From positions 930,001 through 994,000 of the forward strand of contig JAGOQS010000001.1 of NCBI GenBank assembly GCA_017991315.1: a stretch of DNA of 64,000 nt, read 5' to 3'. The position numbers and the translations under genes were made by a program. This stretch comes from Ferrovibrio sp. GTDB lineage: Bacteria; Pseudomonadota; Alphaproteobacteria; Ferrovibrionales; Ferrovibrionaceae. Shown one piece after another: positions 1-9,765 of this stretch. The notes below the pieces were generated by a model that did not search any database, was not told the origin of the DNA, and saw only the letters and a list, made by a program, of their open reading frames with translations. Within the stretch, counting starts at the first letter, position 1; every line of letters starts with the position of its first letter.

Positions 1-2
1 AA

Positions 3-560
3 TGGGCGTTCCGGGCTATCCGCAAGGGGGAAGATATTGGTCATCACAATGTCACCGTGACGCGGCGGGACGGCGAGGCGAGGGCGACAGTTGATATTAG
101 CTTGATCGTGCGCGCCTTCGGGTTTCTGCCGCTGTACCACTATCATCACAAAAGCCAGGAATTGTGGCGGGATGGCCGGCTGGTAAACCTCGAATCCACG
201 ACCGACGACAACGGCACCCAGCATTATGTCAAAGCCTTCGCAACAGCGGATGGCGTGTTGCAGATCGAAGGCAGTCGGTTCAAGGGCAGTGCGCCGGCCG
301 ACGTGATGACCACGAGTTATTGGAACAGTGCATTTCCTCGGCACAAGCTGTTGCTCGATACCCAAAGCGGGCGGCTGCTTGAGGTGACAGTGGCAGAGCA
401 GCCATTGCAGCCAGAAGAAGGCGTGCCGCCAGATGCCAGGCATTACAGGCTTGATGGCGATCTGCGCCTTGAGCTTTGGTATGACGCAGCACGACGCTGG
501 ATCAAAAATCGCTTTCGCGCCAGTGACGGCTCGGTGATTGATTACAGGCTTGCGCCATGA
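3..560 (+). CDS. DUF6134-like protein, 5' end outside window
   Basis: The reading frame is open from position 3, and the GTG at 57 lies inside it. The residues before it (WAFRAIRKGEDIGHH) continue the same fold-like pattern, so the true start is left of the window. Visible features are a YHYHHKSQELW segment and a GRLVNLESTTDDNG segment, which resemble DUF6134 proteins; these are usually small secreted or periplasmic proteins of unknown function. The stop overlaps the next start (ATGA at 557-560), so it is translationally coupled to the SDR gene. The family match is from memory of the motif pattern; no biochemical role can be given. Confidence 0.7.
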   Translation, partial: WAFRAIRKGEDIGHHNVTVTRRDGEARATVDISLIVRAFGFLPLYHYHHKSQELWRDGRLVNLESTTDDNGTQHYVKAFATADGVLQIEGSRFKGSAPADVMTTSYWNSAFPRHKLLLDTQSGRLLEVTVAEQPLQPEEGVPPDARHYRLDGDLRLELWYDAARRWIKNRFRASDGSVIDYRLAP

Positions 561-1318
561 ATGCGGCCGGCAGCGTCTGGATTACCGGCGCCGGCTCCGG
601 CCTCGGGCGTGCCTTGGCCCTGCGCTATCTTAAAGCCGGCGCCAGCGTTGCCGGTACGGCACGCCGCGTCGAGACTTTGGCTGATGTCGCATCGGCTGCT
701 GCGGGCATGACCGGACAATTCCATGCTCAACCGGGCGATCTCACCATAGCCGGGCATGCCGAAACATTGGTGGATGCCATCGAGCAAACCGCAGGTCCAA
801 TCGGGTGCGCCGTGTTGAATGCCGGCACACATATCCCGGAGGCTGCGGACAAGTTTAGTGCTGCAACAGTCGCCAGTCTGCTCGAAAGCAATGTGATGAG
901 CGTTGCTTACTGCCTGGAAGCCCTGCTGCCGCGTATGTTGGCGCGTGGGCGAGGGCAGATTGCCATAAACGCCTCCCTGGCCGGTTATCGTGGTTTACCT
1001 CGGGCGGCGGCCTATGGCGCCAGCAAGGCGGCCTTGATCAACATGGCGGAAAGCCTGCGTATAGAGCTTGAGCCGCGCGGGATCGCGGTGCGCCTGATCA
1101 ACCCGGGCTTCGTGCGCACGCCGCTGACCGATCGCAACGATTTTCCGATGCCGTTCCTGATGGATGTGGAAAAGGCAGCCGAGCGTCTTTACCGGGAGCT
1201 GGAGCATGGCAGCGGTTTTGAAATCGTGTTCCCGCGCCGCTTCGCTTACATCCTGAAGTTCCTGCGTCTCCTGCCTTACGTCCTTTATCTGCCCCTGGTG
1301 CGGAGAATGACCCAATGA
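557..1318 (+). CDS. SDR family oxidoreductase
   Basis: This is a 253-residue classical short-chain dehydrogenase/reductase, a normal length for the family. The N-terminal Rossmann motif TGAGSGLG sits at about residues 10-17, NAG at 88-90, and the catalytic set N112, S140, Y153 and K157 is intact (YGASK). The preference for NAD or NADP and the substrate cannot be read reliably. The gene overlaps the DUF6134-like gene by ATGA and the SnoaL-like gene by four bases, so the three genes form one operon. In several alphaproteobacteria such an SDR/SnoaL pair sits next to the amine oxidase/DUF1365/CFA-synthase genes found further right; that suggests a role in membrane lipid modification, which is inference. 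Confidence 0.85.
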   Translation: MNAAGSVWITGAGSGLGRALALRYLKAGASVAGTARRVETLADVASAAAGMTGQFHAQPGDLTIAGHAETLVDAIEQTAGPIGCAVLNAGTHIPEAADKFSAATVASLLESNVMSVAYCLEALLPRMLARGRGQIAINASLAGYRGLPRAAAYGASKAALINMAESLRIELEPRGIAVRLINPGFVRTPLTDRNDFPMPFLMDVEKAAERLYRELEHGSGFEIVFPRRFAYILKFLRLLPYVLYLPLVRRMTQ

Positions 1319-1787
1319 GCGAAGCGCGCCGTTTGCCGGAAGTTGAAGCTCACGATCCCATTGCCACGGCATTGGATCGCTATGCCCAGTATTATGAAAC
1401 ACTATCGCCGCAAAACCTGCCGGCCCTGCGCCAGTTGGTGACAGAGGATGTACGCTTTCGCGACCCATTCAACGAAGTGCGCGGTGTCGAGCCGATGCTG
1501 CGTGCCTTCGCGGCCATGTTTGATGATTGCACCGACGTGCGCTTCATCATCACCGGCAGCGTGCGGCAGCAGGACAAAGCCTTCCTGATCTGGCGTTTCT
1601 ACTTCAAGCCACGGCGCTTGAATGCAACGGCACCTTGGGAGGTGGAGGGCGTCACGGAACTGCATTTCACGCCGGATGGGCGTGTGGCGGCGCATCTCGA
1701 CCATTGGGATGCCGGCGGCCAGTTTTATGGCCGGCTGCCGCTGATTGGCCCGGTGATCAGGTTCTTGCGTCGCCGCCTTGGCGTTCA

Positions 1788-1791
<4 letters not shown>
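1315..1791 (+). CDS. SnoaL-like / NTF2-fold protein
   Basis: This 158-residue protein has the SnoaL/NTF2-like layout. A helix contains YAQYYETL and is followed by VRFRDPFNEVRG, a pattern typical of the family, then an antiparallel sheet (FLIWRFYFKP, WEVEGVTELHFTPDGRVAAHLDHWD). Family members include isomerases, hydrolases and non-catalytic binding proteins, so the function is open. The start overlaps the SDR stop (ATGA at 1315). The TAG stop shares a CTAG with the stop of the TRAP permease on the opposite strand. A proposed partner role for the SDR in lipid or polyketide-like chemistry is inference from gene coupling. Confidence 0.75.
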
Positions 1792-3281
<1,490 letters not shown>

Positions 3282-3312
3282 CGGTGGAATCCTTGTAGCT
3301 TGCGCGCGGAGA

Positions 3313-3852
3313 TCACTGCAGCGGCTTTTCGTATTTGACGAGCAATTCGGGATGGCCCTGCAAAGCGGCGATGCGCTTGATGATCTCGGAAAGCCCTTGC
3401 AGCGTCAGCAGCAGGAAGCCGATCGGCAGGCAGACCTTCACCGGCCAGCGGATCAGGCCGCCAGCATTGGTCGATACTTCACTGATCTGGTAGGAATTCA
3501 CGAACATCGGCCAAGACAGCCAGCCGATGATGATGGTGGCCGGCAGCAGGAACAGGATACCGCCGATCAGGTCGATCCAGATCTGGGTGCGGGTGGAGAC
3601 GCCGCCATAGACCAGATCGACGCGCACATGTTCATTGCGGTTCAGGGTATAGGACGCGCCAAGCAGGAACATGGCGCCGAACATGTACCACTGGATTTCC
3701 AGCCAGGCGTTGGAGCTGGCATTGAAGAGGTAGCGCGAGAAAGCGTTGCCGGCGCTGATCAGGCAGGAAAACAGCACCAGCCAATTGGCGAGCCAGCCGA
3801 TCCATGTATTGAATCGGTCCACCGCGGCGCTGTAGGCCAACAGTATACGCAT
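3313..3852 (-). CDS. dctQ: TRAP transporter small permease (DctQ)
   Basis: This is a 179-residue protein with four membrane helices, the normal DctQ design. The helix-connecting segment SNAWLEIQWYMFGAMFLLGA and the following NEHVRVDLVY are typical of the family. I start it at the ATG at 3852, which has GGGAGAG just upstream; a longer in-frame start at 3978 would add a 42-residue head that does not look like DctQ. It precedes dctM in the same direction. DctQ is thought to stabilise or couple DctM to the binding protein. The binding protein gene is missing here. Confidence 0.9.
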   Translation of the reverse strand: MRILLAYSAAVDRFNTWIGWLANWLVLFSCLISAGNAFSRYLFNASSNAWLEIQWYMFGAMFLLGASYTLNRNEHVRVDLVYGGVSTRTQIWIDLIGGILFLLPATIIIGWLSWPMFVNSYQISEVSTNAGGLIRWPVKVCLPIGFLLLTLQGLSEIIKRIAALQGHPELLVKYEKPLQ

Positions 3853-4140
3853 CGATCGCTCTCCCGGCACCGAGGTAAAGGGATCCCTGCCGAGCCCTGC
3901 CATTTTTTGGTTTTCACGGGCGCCGCAAAGCGAATCTGCCATGTCTCGCGTGGCAATTCGTGCGACGGACAGGACCACGTTTGCGCATAAATTTTCAATC
4001 CAGTGGCGAGGATAATTTCTGTAAATATATCTCTGCGCAGTTGTATATAAGCTGTAACCGAATGGCGAATTCCGGCGGTTTTTCTAGCAATGCGCGGCAT
4101 GGTGGCTGGCGCGGAAGGGGCGATACGCTAGACTGCAGCG
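3853..4140. promoter_or_regulatory. divergent intergenic region dctQ / sensor kinase
   Basis: This 288-base spacer lies between two divergent operons and is clearly more A+T-rich than its surroundings, especially about 3985-4065 (TAAATTTTCAATCC, GTAAATATATC, TTGTATATAAGC). Promoters for both the TRAP genes and the two-component system should lie here. I cannot assign -35/-10 pairs with good spacing, and no clear operator palindrome was seen. Confidence 0.5.
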
Positions 4141-5646
4141 ATGCAGCGACTGAAACCTTATATCGCGACCACTTTGCTGATTGGGGTGGCTTCGCTGGCG
4201 ACTTACAGCGTGCAACAGTTCACGCCAGCAGTCGCTTTGTCGCTGGTCTTCATGCCGGCAGTGCTGCTGTCCGGCATGCTCTGGGGGGTGCTGCCGGCCT
4301 TTGTCGCGGTGCTGCTCACCCTGGCGTCGTCGGCCTATTTCTTCTACGCCCCGATCTACAGCTTCGCGGTCGACGACCCGATCCAAGTAGTGGACCTGGT
4401 GATCTTCTGCATCATCTCGCTGGTGGTCGGCGTCCTGGCCGACTGGGCGCGGCGCTCGGCGAAGGAAACGCGGGAGCGCGAATTCCGCATGGGCCAGCTT
4501 TATGAAGCCAGCCGGCGCTTTGCGGCGGTGGTGGATACCGATGAATTGCCAGGCGCTATCGTGCAGGAACTGTACGCCATTCTGGGGAAGCCTTGTGCCC
4601 TGCTGCTGCCGCGCAATGATGAGCTGGTGCAGGTCGCAGTGGCGGGTGGCATGCAGCCCGGTCCGGCCGATATTTCCAAGGCGAGATGGCTGTGGCAGGA
4701 AGCGCCTCTAGGCCGCGACAAGGCCCGTGCGGGCTTGAGTTCAGACTGGCTGCTGCGGGTCATCCGCCATGGCCAGCGCCCGGCCGGCATCCTGGCGGTG
4801 GGCGCCATGCGCTTTCCGGCGCCGAACGAAACCGCCTTCGTTGCGGCCCTGTTTGAACTGATCGCCAATGTGCTGGAGCGCATGCGGCTGGCCGAGCGCG
4901 TCGAAAGCATCCGCGTCGATCGCAAGGCCGATGCGCTGCGCGATGCCATCATCAATTCCATCTCGCATGATTTCCGCACACCGCTGGCTTCCATCCTCGG
5001 CTCGGCTACGACGCTGGAGAAATATATCGACCTCTGCACCGAGCAGGAGCGCACCGAGCTGCTCGGCATGGTGCGCGACGGAGCGCAGCATCTTGACCGC
5101 ATGATCGGCCGCATGTTCGATCTCACCCGTATCCGCGCCGGCCACCTCAAGCCCGAACGCGAGGCGGTGGATCTGGTGGAGGTGGTGGAAGTCGCCTTGC
5201 GCCAGACGCGCCAGGGGCTGAAGCAGCATCGCGTCGAATTGCGTCTCCCGGACGAGGTGCCGCTGGCCCGGGGCGATGCCGTGTTGCTGCAGCAGGCGCT
5301 GGTGAACATCCTGGAGAATGCGGCGAAATACTCGCCTGCCGGATCGGTTGTCGAGATCGGTGCGGTTTCAGCGCCGGAACAAGTACGGCTCTATGTGCGC
5401 GATGCGGGCCGCGGCCTGACACCGGATCAGGCCGAACGGATATTCGACCAGTTCTACCGCGCGGCGGAAGGCAATGGCGAACCCGATGGCAGCGGCCTTG
5501 GCCTGACCATCGCCCGCGCCTTCATCGAGGTCTGTGGCGGCCATGTCACGGTGGCGAGCGCCGGGCCAGGCCAGGGCACATTAATAGAAGTGGCGCTGCC
5601 GCGCATGACGGCAGCCGTGTTGGAAAGGGATGGAGTGGTGGCATGA
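4141..5646 (+). CDS. KdpD-like membrane sensor histidine kinase (short form)
   Basis: This 501-residue kinase begins with about four membrane helices (residues ~8-105) of the DUF4118 type found in the middle of KdpD. A GAF-like region follows (~120-255), then HisKA with phospho-acceptor H276 (ISHDFRTPLASILGS), and HATPase_c with NILENAAKYSPAG and DGSGLGLTIARAF. It lacks the N-terminal KdpD and USP domains of full KdpD (about 900 residues) that sense K+ and c-di-AMP. It overlaps the regulator gene by ATGA. No kdpFABC genes are near, so the signal and target are unknown; potassium control should not be assumed. Confidence 0.88.
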   Translation: MQRLKPYIATTLLIGVASLATYSVQQFTPAVALSLVFMPAVLLSGMLWGVLPAFVAVLLTLASSAYFFYAPIYSFAVDDPIQVVDLVIFCIISLVVGVLADWARRSAKETREREFRMGQLYEASRRFAAVVDTDELPGAIVQELYAILGKPCALLLPRNDELVQVAVAGGMQPGPADISKARWLWQEAPLGRDKARAGLSSDWLLRVIRHGQRPAGILAVGAMRFPAPNETAFVAALFELIANVLERMRLAERVESIRVDRKADALRDAIINSISHDFRTPLASILGSATTLEKYIDLCTEQERTELLGMVRDGAQHLDRMIGRMFDLTRIRAGHLKPEREAVDLVEVVEVALRQTRQGLKQHRVELRLPDEVPLARGDAVLLQQALVNILENAAKYSPAGSVVEIGAVSAPEQVRLYVRDAGRGLTPDQAERIFDQFYRAAEGNGEPDGSGLGLTIARAFIEVCGGHVTVASAGPGQGTLIEVALPRMTAAVLERDGVVA

Positions 5647-6362
5647 GCCGGGCGCGCAGCATTCTGGTGATCGATGACGAGATGCAGATCCGGCGTTTCC
5701 TGCGCACCGGCCTTTCGGTGCAGGGTTACGACGTGATCGAGGCGGAATCCGGTACCGAGGGCCTGAAGGCGATCACTACAATCAATCCTGATCTGGTGAT
5801 CCTGGACTTGCAGCTTGGCGACATGGATGGCCTGGATGTGCTGCGCCGGATTCGCGAATGGTCGTGGCTGCCGATCCTGATCCTGTCGGTGCGCAGCCGT
5901 GAGAATGAGAAGGTACGGGCGCTGGAGCTTGGCGCCGATGATTACATCACCAAGCCGTTCGGCATGCCGGAACTGGTGGCGCGTGTACATGCCTTGCTGC
6001 GCCGCATGCCGGCTGTAGCCGGCCAGCCGATCTTTGCCGTCGGGCAGTTGAGCATCGACATGGTGCGTCGCCAGGTATTCCTCGAAGGCCGCGAGGTCAA
6101 GCTGTCGCCGAAGGAATATGCCTTGCTGCAATTCCTTGCCCGCCATGCCGGCAAGGTGGTGACACATGAGCAGTTGCTCACCGAGGTCTGGGGCCGCAGC
6201 CATGTCGAGGACGGACATTACCTGCGCATCTTCATGCGCAAGCTGCGCCAGAAGATGGAGCGCGATCCGGCGCGGCCGCGCTACATCGTCACCGAACTGG
6301 GCGTCGGCTACCGTCTGCTGGCGCCGGACCAGTTCGTTGCTGCGGAAGCCGAAGCGTCTTAA
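5643..6362 (+). CDS. KdpE-like OmpR-family response regulator
   Basis: This 239-residue protein has a receiver domain (acidic pocket D11-D12-E13, phospho-acceptor D55 in VILDLQLGD, and a KPFG lysine) and a C-terminal winged helix (LSPKEYALLQFLARHAGKVVTHEQLL, ending in YIVTELGVGYRLL). It is the partner of the preceding kinase, coupled by ATGA at 5643. Winged-helix regulators of this type bind direct repeats and activate or repress transcription. Its stop shares TTAA with the stop of the convergent CFA-synthase gene, leaving no room for a terminator between them. Confidence 0.92.
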   Translation: MSRARSILVIDDEMQIRRFLRTGLSVQGYDVIEAESGTEGLKAITTINPDLVILDLQLGDMDGLDVLRRIREWSWLPILILSVRSRENEKVRALELGADDYITKPFGMPELVARVHALLRRMPAVAGQPIFAVGQLSIDMVRRQVFLEGREVKLSPKEYALLQFLARHAGKVVTHEQLLTEVWGRSHVEDGHYLRIFMRKLRQKMERDPARPRYIVTELGVGYRLLAPDQFVAAEAEAS

Positions 6363-7645
6363 GTCGGATCAAGCCGCAGTTGCAGAACGTCAATGCAGTT
6401 GGCGCGGAAGCCGCCTTCGCAGGAGCCGAGATAGTAGAGCCACATGCGGCGAAAACGTTCGTCGAAACCAAGGGCGCGCAATTGCGGCCAGGCAACCTGG
6501 AATCGCTCCGTCCATTCGCGGAGCGTGCGGGCATAATCAAGTGCGAAGCCATCGCTTTGCGCGATGCGTAAGCCTGCCAGGGTGGCCTGCTGATCCAGCA
6601 CCATTGGGGCCGGCAACATGCCGCCAGGAAAGATAAACGCCTGGATGAAATCCATGGTGCCGCGATAGGCTTCGAAATACTCATCCTGGATCACGATGGC
6701 CTGCAGGCCGGCGCGCCCCTCAGGTTTTAACCGGCCACGTAGGGTCGAGAAGTAGGTTGGCCAGAATTTCTCCCCAACTGCTTCGATCATTTCAATCGAC
6801 GCAACGGCATCGTATTTCCCGATGGTATCGCGATAATCGCGCAGCTCGATTTTCACCTTGTCGGCCAAGCCGGCCTCGAAGACACGCCGGCTTGCAAAAT
6901 CATGCTGTTCGCGGCTGATCGTGATGCCATGAATTAGAGCACCAAATTCTTTCGCGGCCACTTCGGCGAAACCACCCCAGCCACAGCCGATTTCCAGAAC
7001 AGTTTCACCCGGCTTGAGGCGGAGTACATCGCCAGCCAGACGGCGATACTTGACCTGCTGCGCCTGTTCGAGAGCCTGCCCTTCATGCTCATAGATCGCC
7101 GAGGAGTAGGTCATCGAGGGGTCAAGCCATTGGCTATAGAACTCGTTGCCGAGGTCGTAGTGATAGGCAATGTTGCGCCGGCTGCCGCGCTTGGTGTTGT
7201 TGTTGAATGCGAATGCCAGGCGTCGCAACAGGCGCAGCCACGGCTTGCCCATCAGAGTGTTGTCCAGTTCGGTATTGATGCAGGCCCAATGCGCCAGCGC
7301 ACCGATATCATCGCAATCAAAATCGCCATCCATGAAGGATTGGCCGACACCCAGGTTGCCGCCAAACAGCATACGCTTGGGAAAGCGGTTGTTGCGCAGG
7401 GTAATTTCGGTGTCGGGGCCGGGCAATTTGCCGCGGGCGAGCACGCGCCTGCCATCGGGCAGGCCGATGGTGATGGAGCCGCGCGAGGTATGCGGTGCCA
7501 GTGAAAGCATCAGCCGCGTCCATCGTTCCACATTGGGCAGCCGCAGCGCATCCTGCGGCGAATGCAGTTCTACCGGTGCGGCCGATGGGGTGTCGCGGCG
7601 GCCGGCTGGGAAGGCGTCGGCTGAAGCGGCGGCATAGTCGCTCAT
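6359..7645 (-). CDS. cfa: cyclopropane-fatty-acid synthase family methyltransferase
   Basis: This is a 428-residue SAM-dependent enzyme that modifies unsaturated acyl chains of membrane phospholipids. The SAM-binding motif VLEIGCGWGGFAE is at about 217-228 and the family motif YHYDLGNEFYSQWLDPSMTYS precedes it (161-181). The N-terminal lipid-binding domain is present (FGGNLGVGQSFMDGDFDCDD). It is the last gene of the photolyase operon, 3 bases after the DUF1365 stop. In Rhodobacter-type bacteria, homologues in this context belong to the singlet-oxygen response and some make methyl-branched precursors of furan fatty acids. Whether this one makes cyclopropane or methyl-branched products cannot be told from sequence. 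Confidence 0.9.
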   Translation of the reverse strand: MSDYAAASADAFPAGRRDTPSAAPVELHSPQDALRLPNVERWTRLMLSLAPHTSRGSITIGLPDGRRVLARGKLPGPDTEITLRNNRFPKRMLFGGNLGVGQSFMDGDFDCDDIGALAHWACINTELDNTLMGKPWLRLLRRLAFAFNNNTKRGSRRNIAYHYDLGNEFYSQWLDPSMTYSSAIYEHEGQALEQAQQVKYRRLAGDVLRLKPGETVLEIGCGWGGFAEVAAKEFGALIHGITISREQHDFASRRVFEAGLADKVKIELRDYRDTIGKYDAVASIEMIEAVGEKFWPTYFSTLRGRLKPEGRAGLQAIVIQDEYFEAYRGTMDFIQAFIFPGGMLPAPMVLDQQATLAGLRIAQSDGFALDYARTLREWTERFQVAWPQLRALGFDERFRRMWLYYLGSCEGGFRANCIDVLQLRLDPT

Positions 7646-7648
7646 ACG

Positions 7649-8458
7649 CTAATCTCCGGGTGCAAGCTTTACAGAAGAGGGAGTGTGGCTCACGGCGCTG
7701 ACCGGTGCTTCCGGTCGGCGGAAGAAGGCGGCCCCCTTGCGCCAGAGGTGCAGGGCTTCCCAGTGGATTGCGCCGATAACCTTCAGGGTCATCAGCGGGT
7801 GGCGCAGCCAGGCCTTGATTAGCGCGCGGTCGCTGAACGCTTCTCGGCTTCCGGTCTGCGTGGCGATCAGCCGCAGCCCTTCGGGGCCGGTATGGCGAAT
7901 CTGGATGGCGATATGGTCAGCCGGTGGCCGGATGCAGAACTCGTAATCGCCCGATAGCGGCAAGAATGGCGAGACATGGAACTGTTTCGTCGCGCCATGG
8001 CGCAGCAGCTTTTCACCGCTATCAGTTATTTCGATCAGATAGCCATGCTGATCGCCAAAGGTGTTTTTCACTTCATAGAGTATGGCGCGCAGCCGATCAT
8101 GCTGATCATGGCAAAAATAGATGCTGAGCGGATTGAACGCATAGCCGAGCAGGCGCGGAAAGCAGAACAGGCGTATGCTCGCAGACGCCGCTTCCAGGCC
8201 GTTCTGCCGCAATATCGTCTCCACCCAGGGGCGTAGAGACGAGCCGTCGCGCGGGCCATGATCCTTGTCGTGAAACGAGAACAGGCCAAAGCTGTTATGG
8301 CGAAAGAATGCCGAATGTCGGGCTATGTCCGGCAGCGCATCAAGGTCAAGCAACAGAGAGAAAACACGATAATTAAACTTATGCCGGAACGGAATGAGCC
8401 GCTCATGCATGATGCGGCACCAGTATAGGCTGGCATGTTCAAGCGGCGCGGCCTTCAT
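7649..8458 (-). CDS. DUF1365 domain-containing protein
   Basis: This 269-residue protein matches DUF1365. The start is taken at the ATG at 8458 (MKAAPLEHASLYWCRIMHERL), which overlaps the upstream amine-oxidase stop as ATGA; the upstream in-frame extension is the shadow of that gene. Family hallmarks are HERLIPFRHKFNYRVF near the N-terminus, FCFPRLLGYAFNPLSIYFCHD in the middle and FHVSPFLPLSGDYEF. The biochemical function is not established. DUF1365 genes very commonly sit between an FAD amine oxidase and a CFA synthase, as here, pointing to unsaturated fatty-acid modification. Confidence 0.88.
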   Translation of the reverse strand: MKAAPLEHASLYWCRIMHERLIPFRHKFNYRVFSLLLDLDALPDIARHSAFFRHNSFGLFSFHDKDHGPRDGSSLRPWVETILRQNGLEAASASIRLFCFPRLLGYAFNPLSIYFCHDQHDRLRAILYEVKNTFGDQHGYLIEITDSGEKLLRHGATKQFHVSPFLPLSGDYEFCIRPPADHIAIQIRHTGPEGLRLIATQTGSREAFSDRALIKAWLRHPLMTLKVIGAIHWEALHLWRKGAAFFRRPEAPVSAVSHTPSSVKLAPGD

Positions 8459-9765
8459 GCGGCCTCCAGGTGACGTGATGTCAACGTCGCTGCGAAGGGC
8501 AATGTGGCGCCCAGAGCGGTGGCGACGCGCAGGCCGGCAGTAAGGCCATCCTCGTGGAAGCCATAGCCAGCCCAGGCGCCGGCAAACCATAAGCGGTTGC
8601 GGCCCTGAATCTCATCCAACTGGCCTTGGGCGGCAATCGCGGCGCGGTCGAATAATGGATGCTCATAGTCAAAGCGCGCGAATACCTTGGCGGGATCCGG
8701 CTCCTCAATGGGGTTGAGCGTCACGAACAGGGGATACCGGTTATCGATACTCTGCAGCAGGTTCATCCAGTAGGTGAGGGCGACGCGGCGTTCCAGGTCG
8801 CGACGCGGCTCGGAAAGATAGTTCCAGCTTGCCCAGGCGCGGCGGCGCAGCGGCATCTGGTTGAGATCCCTGTGCAGGATGGCGCGGTTTGGTTGGAAGC
8901 GGAAACAGCCAAGGATGGCGCGTTCCTGTTCGCTTGCCGCATTGCCAAGTATGCGCAAGGCCTGATCGCCATGACAGGCAAGTAATACTTGATCGAATGG
9001 CCCGACCGGCCCCGCATCAGTGTGCAGGATCACGCCATCGGGCATGCGCCTTAGCCCCCGTATCGGGGTGGAAAGCTTCAGGTCGAAGCGGCTATCAGCA
9101 ATCAGGCGGCGCACATATTCACGGCTGCCGCCTTGTACGGTGGACCATTGCGGGCGGTCGTTGATGCTGAGCAGGCCGTGATTGCGGAAGAAGCGCGCGA
9201 AAGTGACGGCGGGAAAATCCAGCATATCCCGCATGGGAGCTGACCAGATCGCTGCCCCCATGGGCAGCAGGTAATCCAGCATGAAGCTTTCGCTGTAGCC
9301 CTCGCGCTCGAGATAGGCGCCGAGCGTCAGGGCTGCCATGCGGCCGGTTTCAAGGTCCGTCACGGCGCGGCGATTGAAACGCAGGATATCGCGCCACATG
9401 CGATGAAAGCGGAAGGACAGCAGGTTGCGCTTTTGCGCGAAAAGGCTGCCGAGTGTGTTGCCGTTCCACTCAAGCTGGCCGCGCTGGCTGCCGGTACCAA
9501 CCGAGACCGAGAAGGACATGTCGCTTTTCAGCGCAGGCACTTTCAGATGCGCGAACAATTTCTCGATATTCGGGTAGTTCCAATTGTTGAAAACAATGAA
9601 CCCGGTATCCACCGCAATGCGCTTGCCGTCGTAATCGACTTCCGCCGTATTGCTGTGGCCGCCAGGATAGGCATTGGCTTCAAACACCGTGACATCATGC
9701 TGCCGCGACAATGCCCAGGCAGCACCCAGGCCGGCAATGCCGGCGCCAATCACACCGATCTTCAT
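8455..9765 (-). CDS. FAD-dependent amine-oxidase-fold oxidoreductase
   Basis: This 436-residue flavoprotein starts with the dinucleotide-binding motif GVIGAGIAGLGAAWAL (residues 4-19) followed by an acidic residue at the end of strand 2 (VFEANAYPGGHSNT). The C-terminus carries the second FAD motif, LWFAGAWAGYGFHEDGL. Members in this context are annotated as NAD/FAD-binding or amine oxidase-like proteins and act with DUF1365 and CFA synthase; their substrate is probably a lipid, but this is not proven. Start and stop overlap the neighbours as ATGA on both sides, so expression is coupled through the operon. Confidence 0.9.
   Translation of the reverse strand: MKIGVIGAGIAGLGAAWALSRQHDVTVFEANAYPGGHSNTAEVDYDGKRIAVDTGFIVFNNWNYPNIEKLFAHLKVPALKSDMSFSVSVGTGSQRGQLEWNGNTLGSLFAQKRNLLSFRFHRMWRDILRFNRRAVTDLETGRMAALTLGAYLEREGYSESFMLDYLLPMGAAIWSAPMRDMLDFPAVTFARFFRNHGLLSINDRPQWSTVQGGSREYVRRLIADSRFDLKLSTPIRGLRRMPDGVILHTDAGPVGPFDQVLLACHGDQALRILGNAASEQERAILGCFRFQPNRAILHRDLNQMPLRRRAWASWNYLSEPRRDLERRVALTYWMNLLQSIDNRYPLFVTLNPIEEPDPAKVFARFDYEHPLFDRAAIAAQGQLDEIQGRNRLWFAGAWAGYGFHEDGLTAGLRVATALGATLPFAATLTSRHLEAA

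Noticed and set aside
57-560. GTG at 57 as the start of the first gene
   Set aside because: The frame stays open to the left edge and codes for family-like residues, so the gene is cut by the window.
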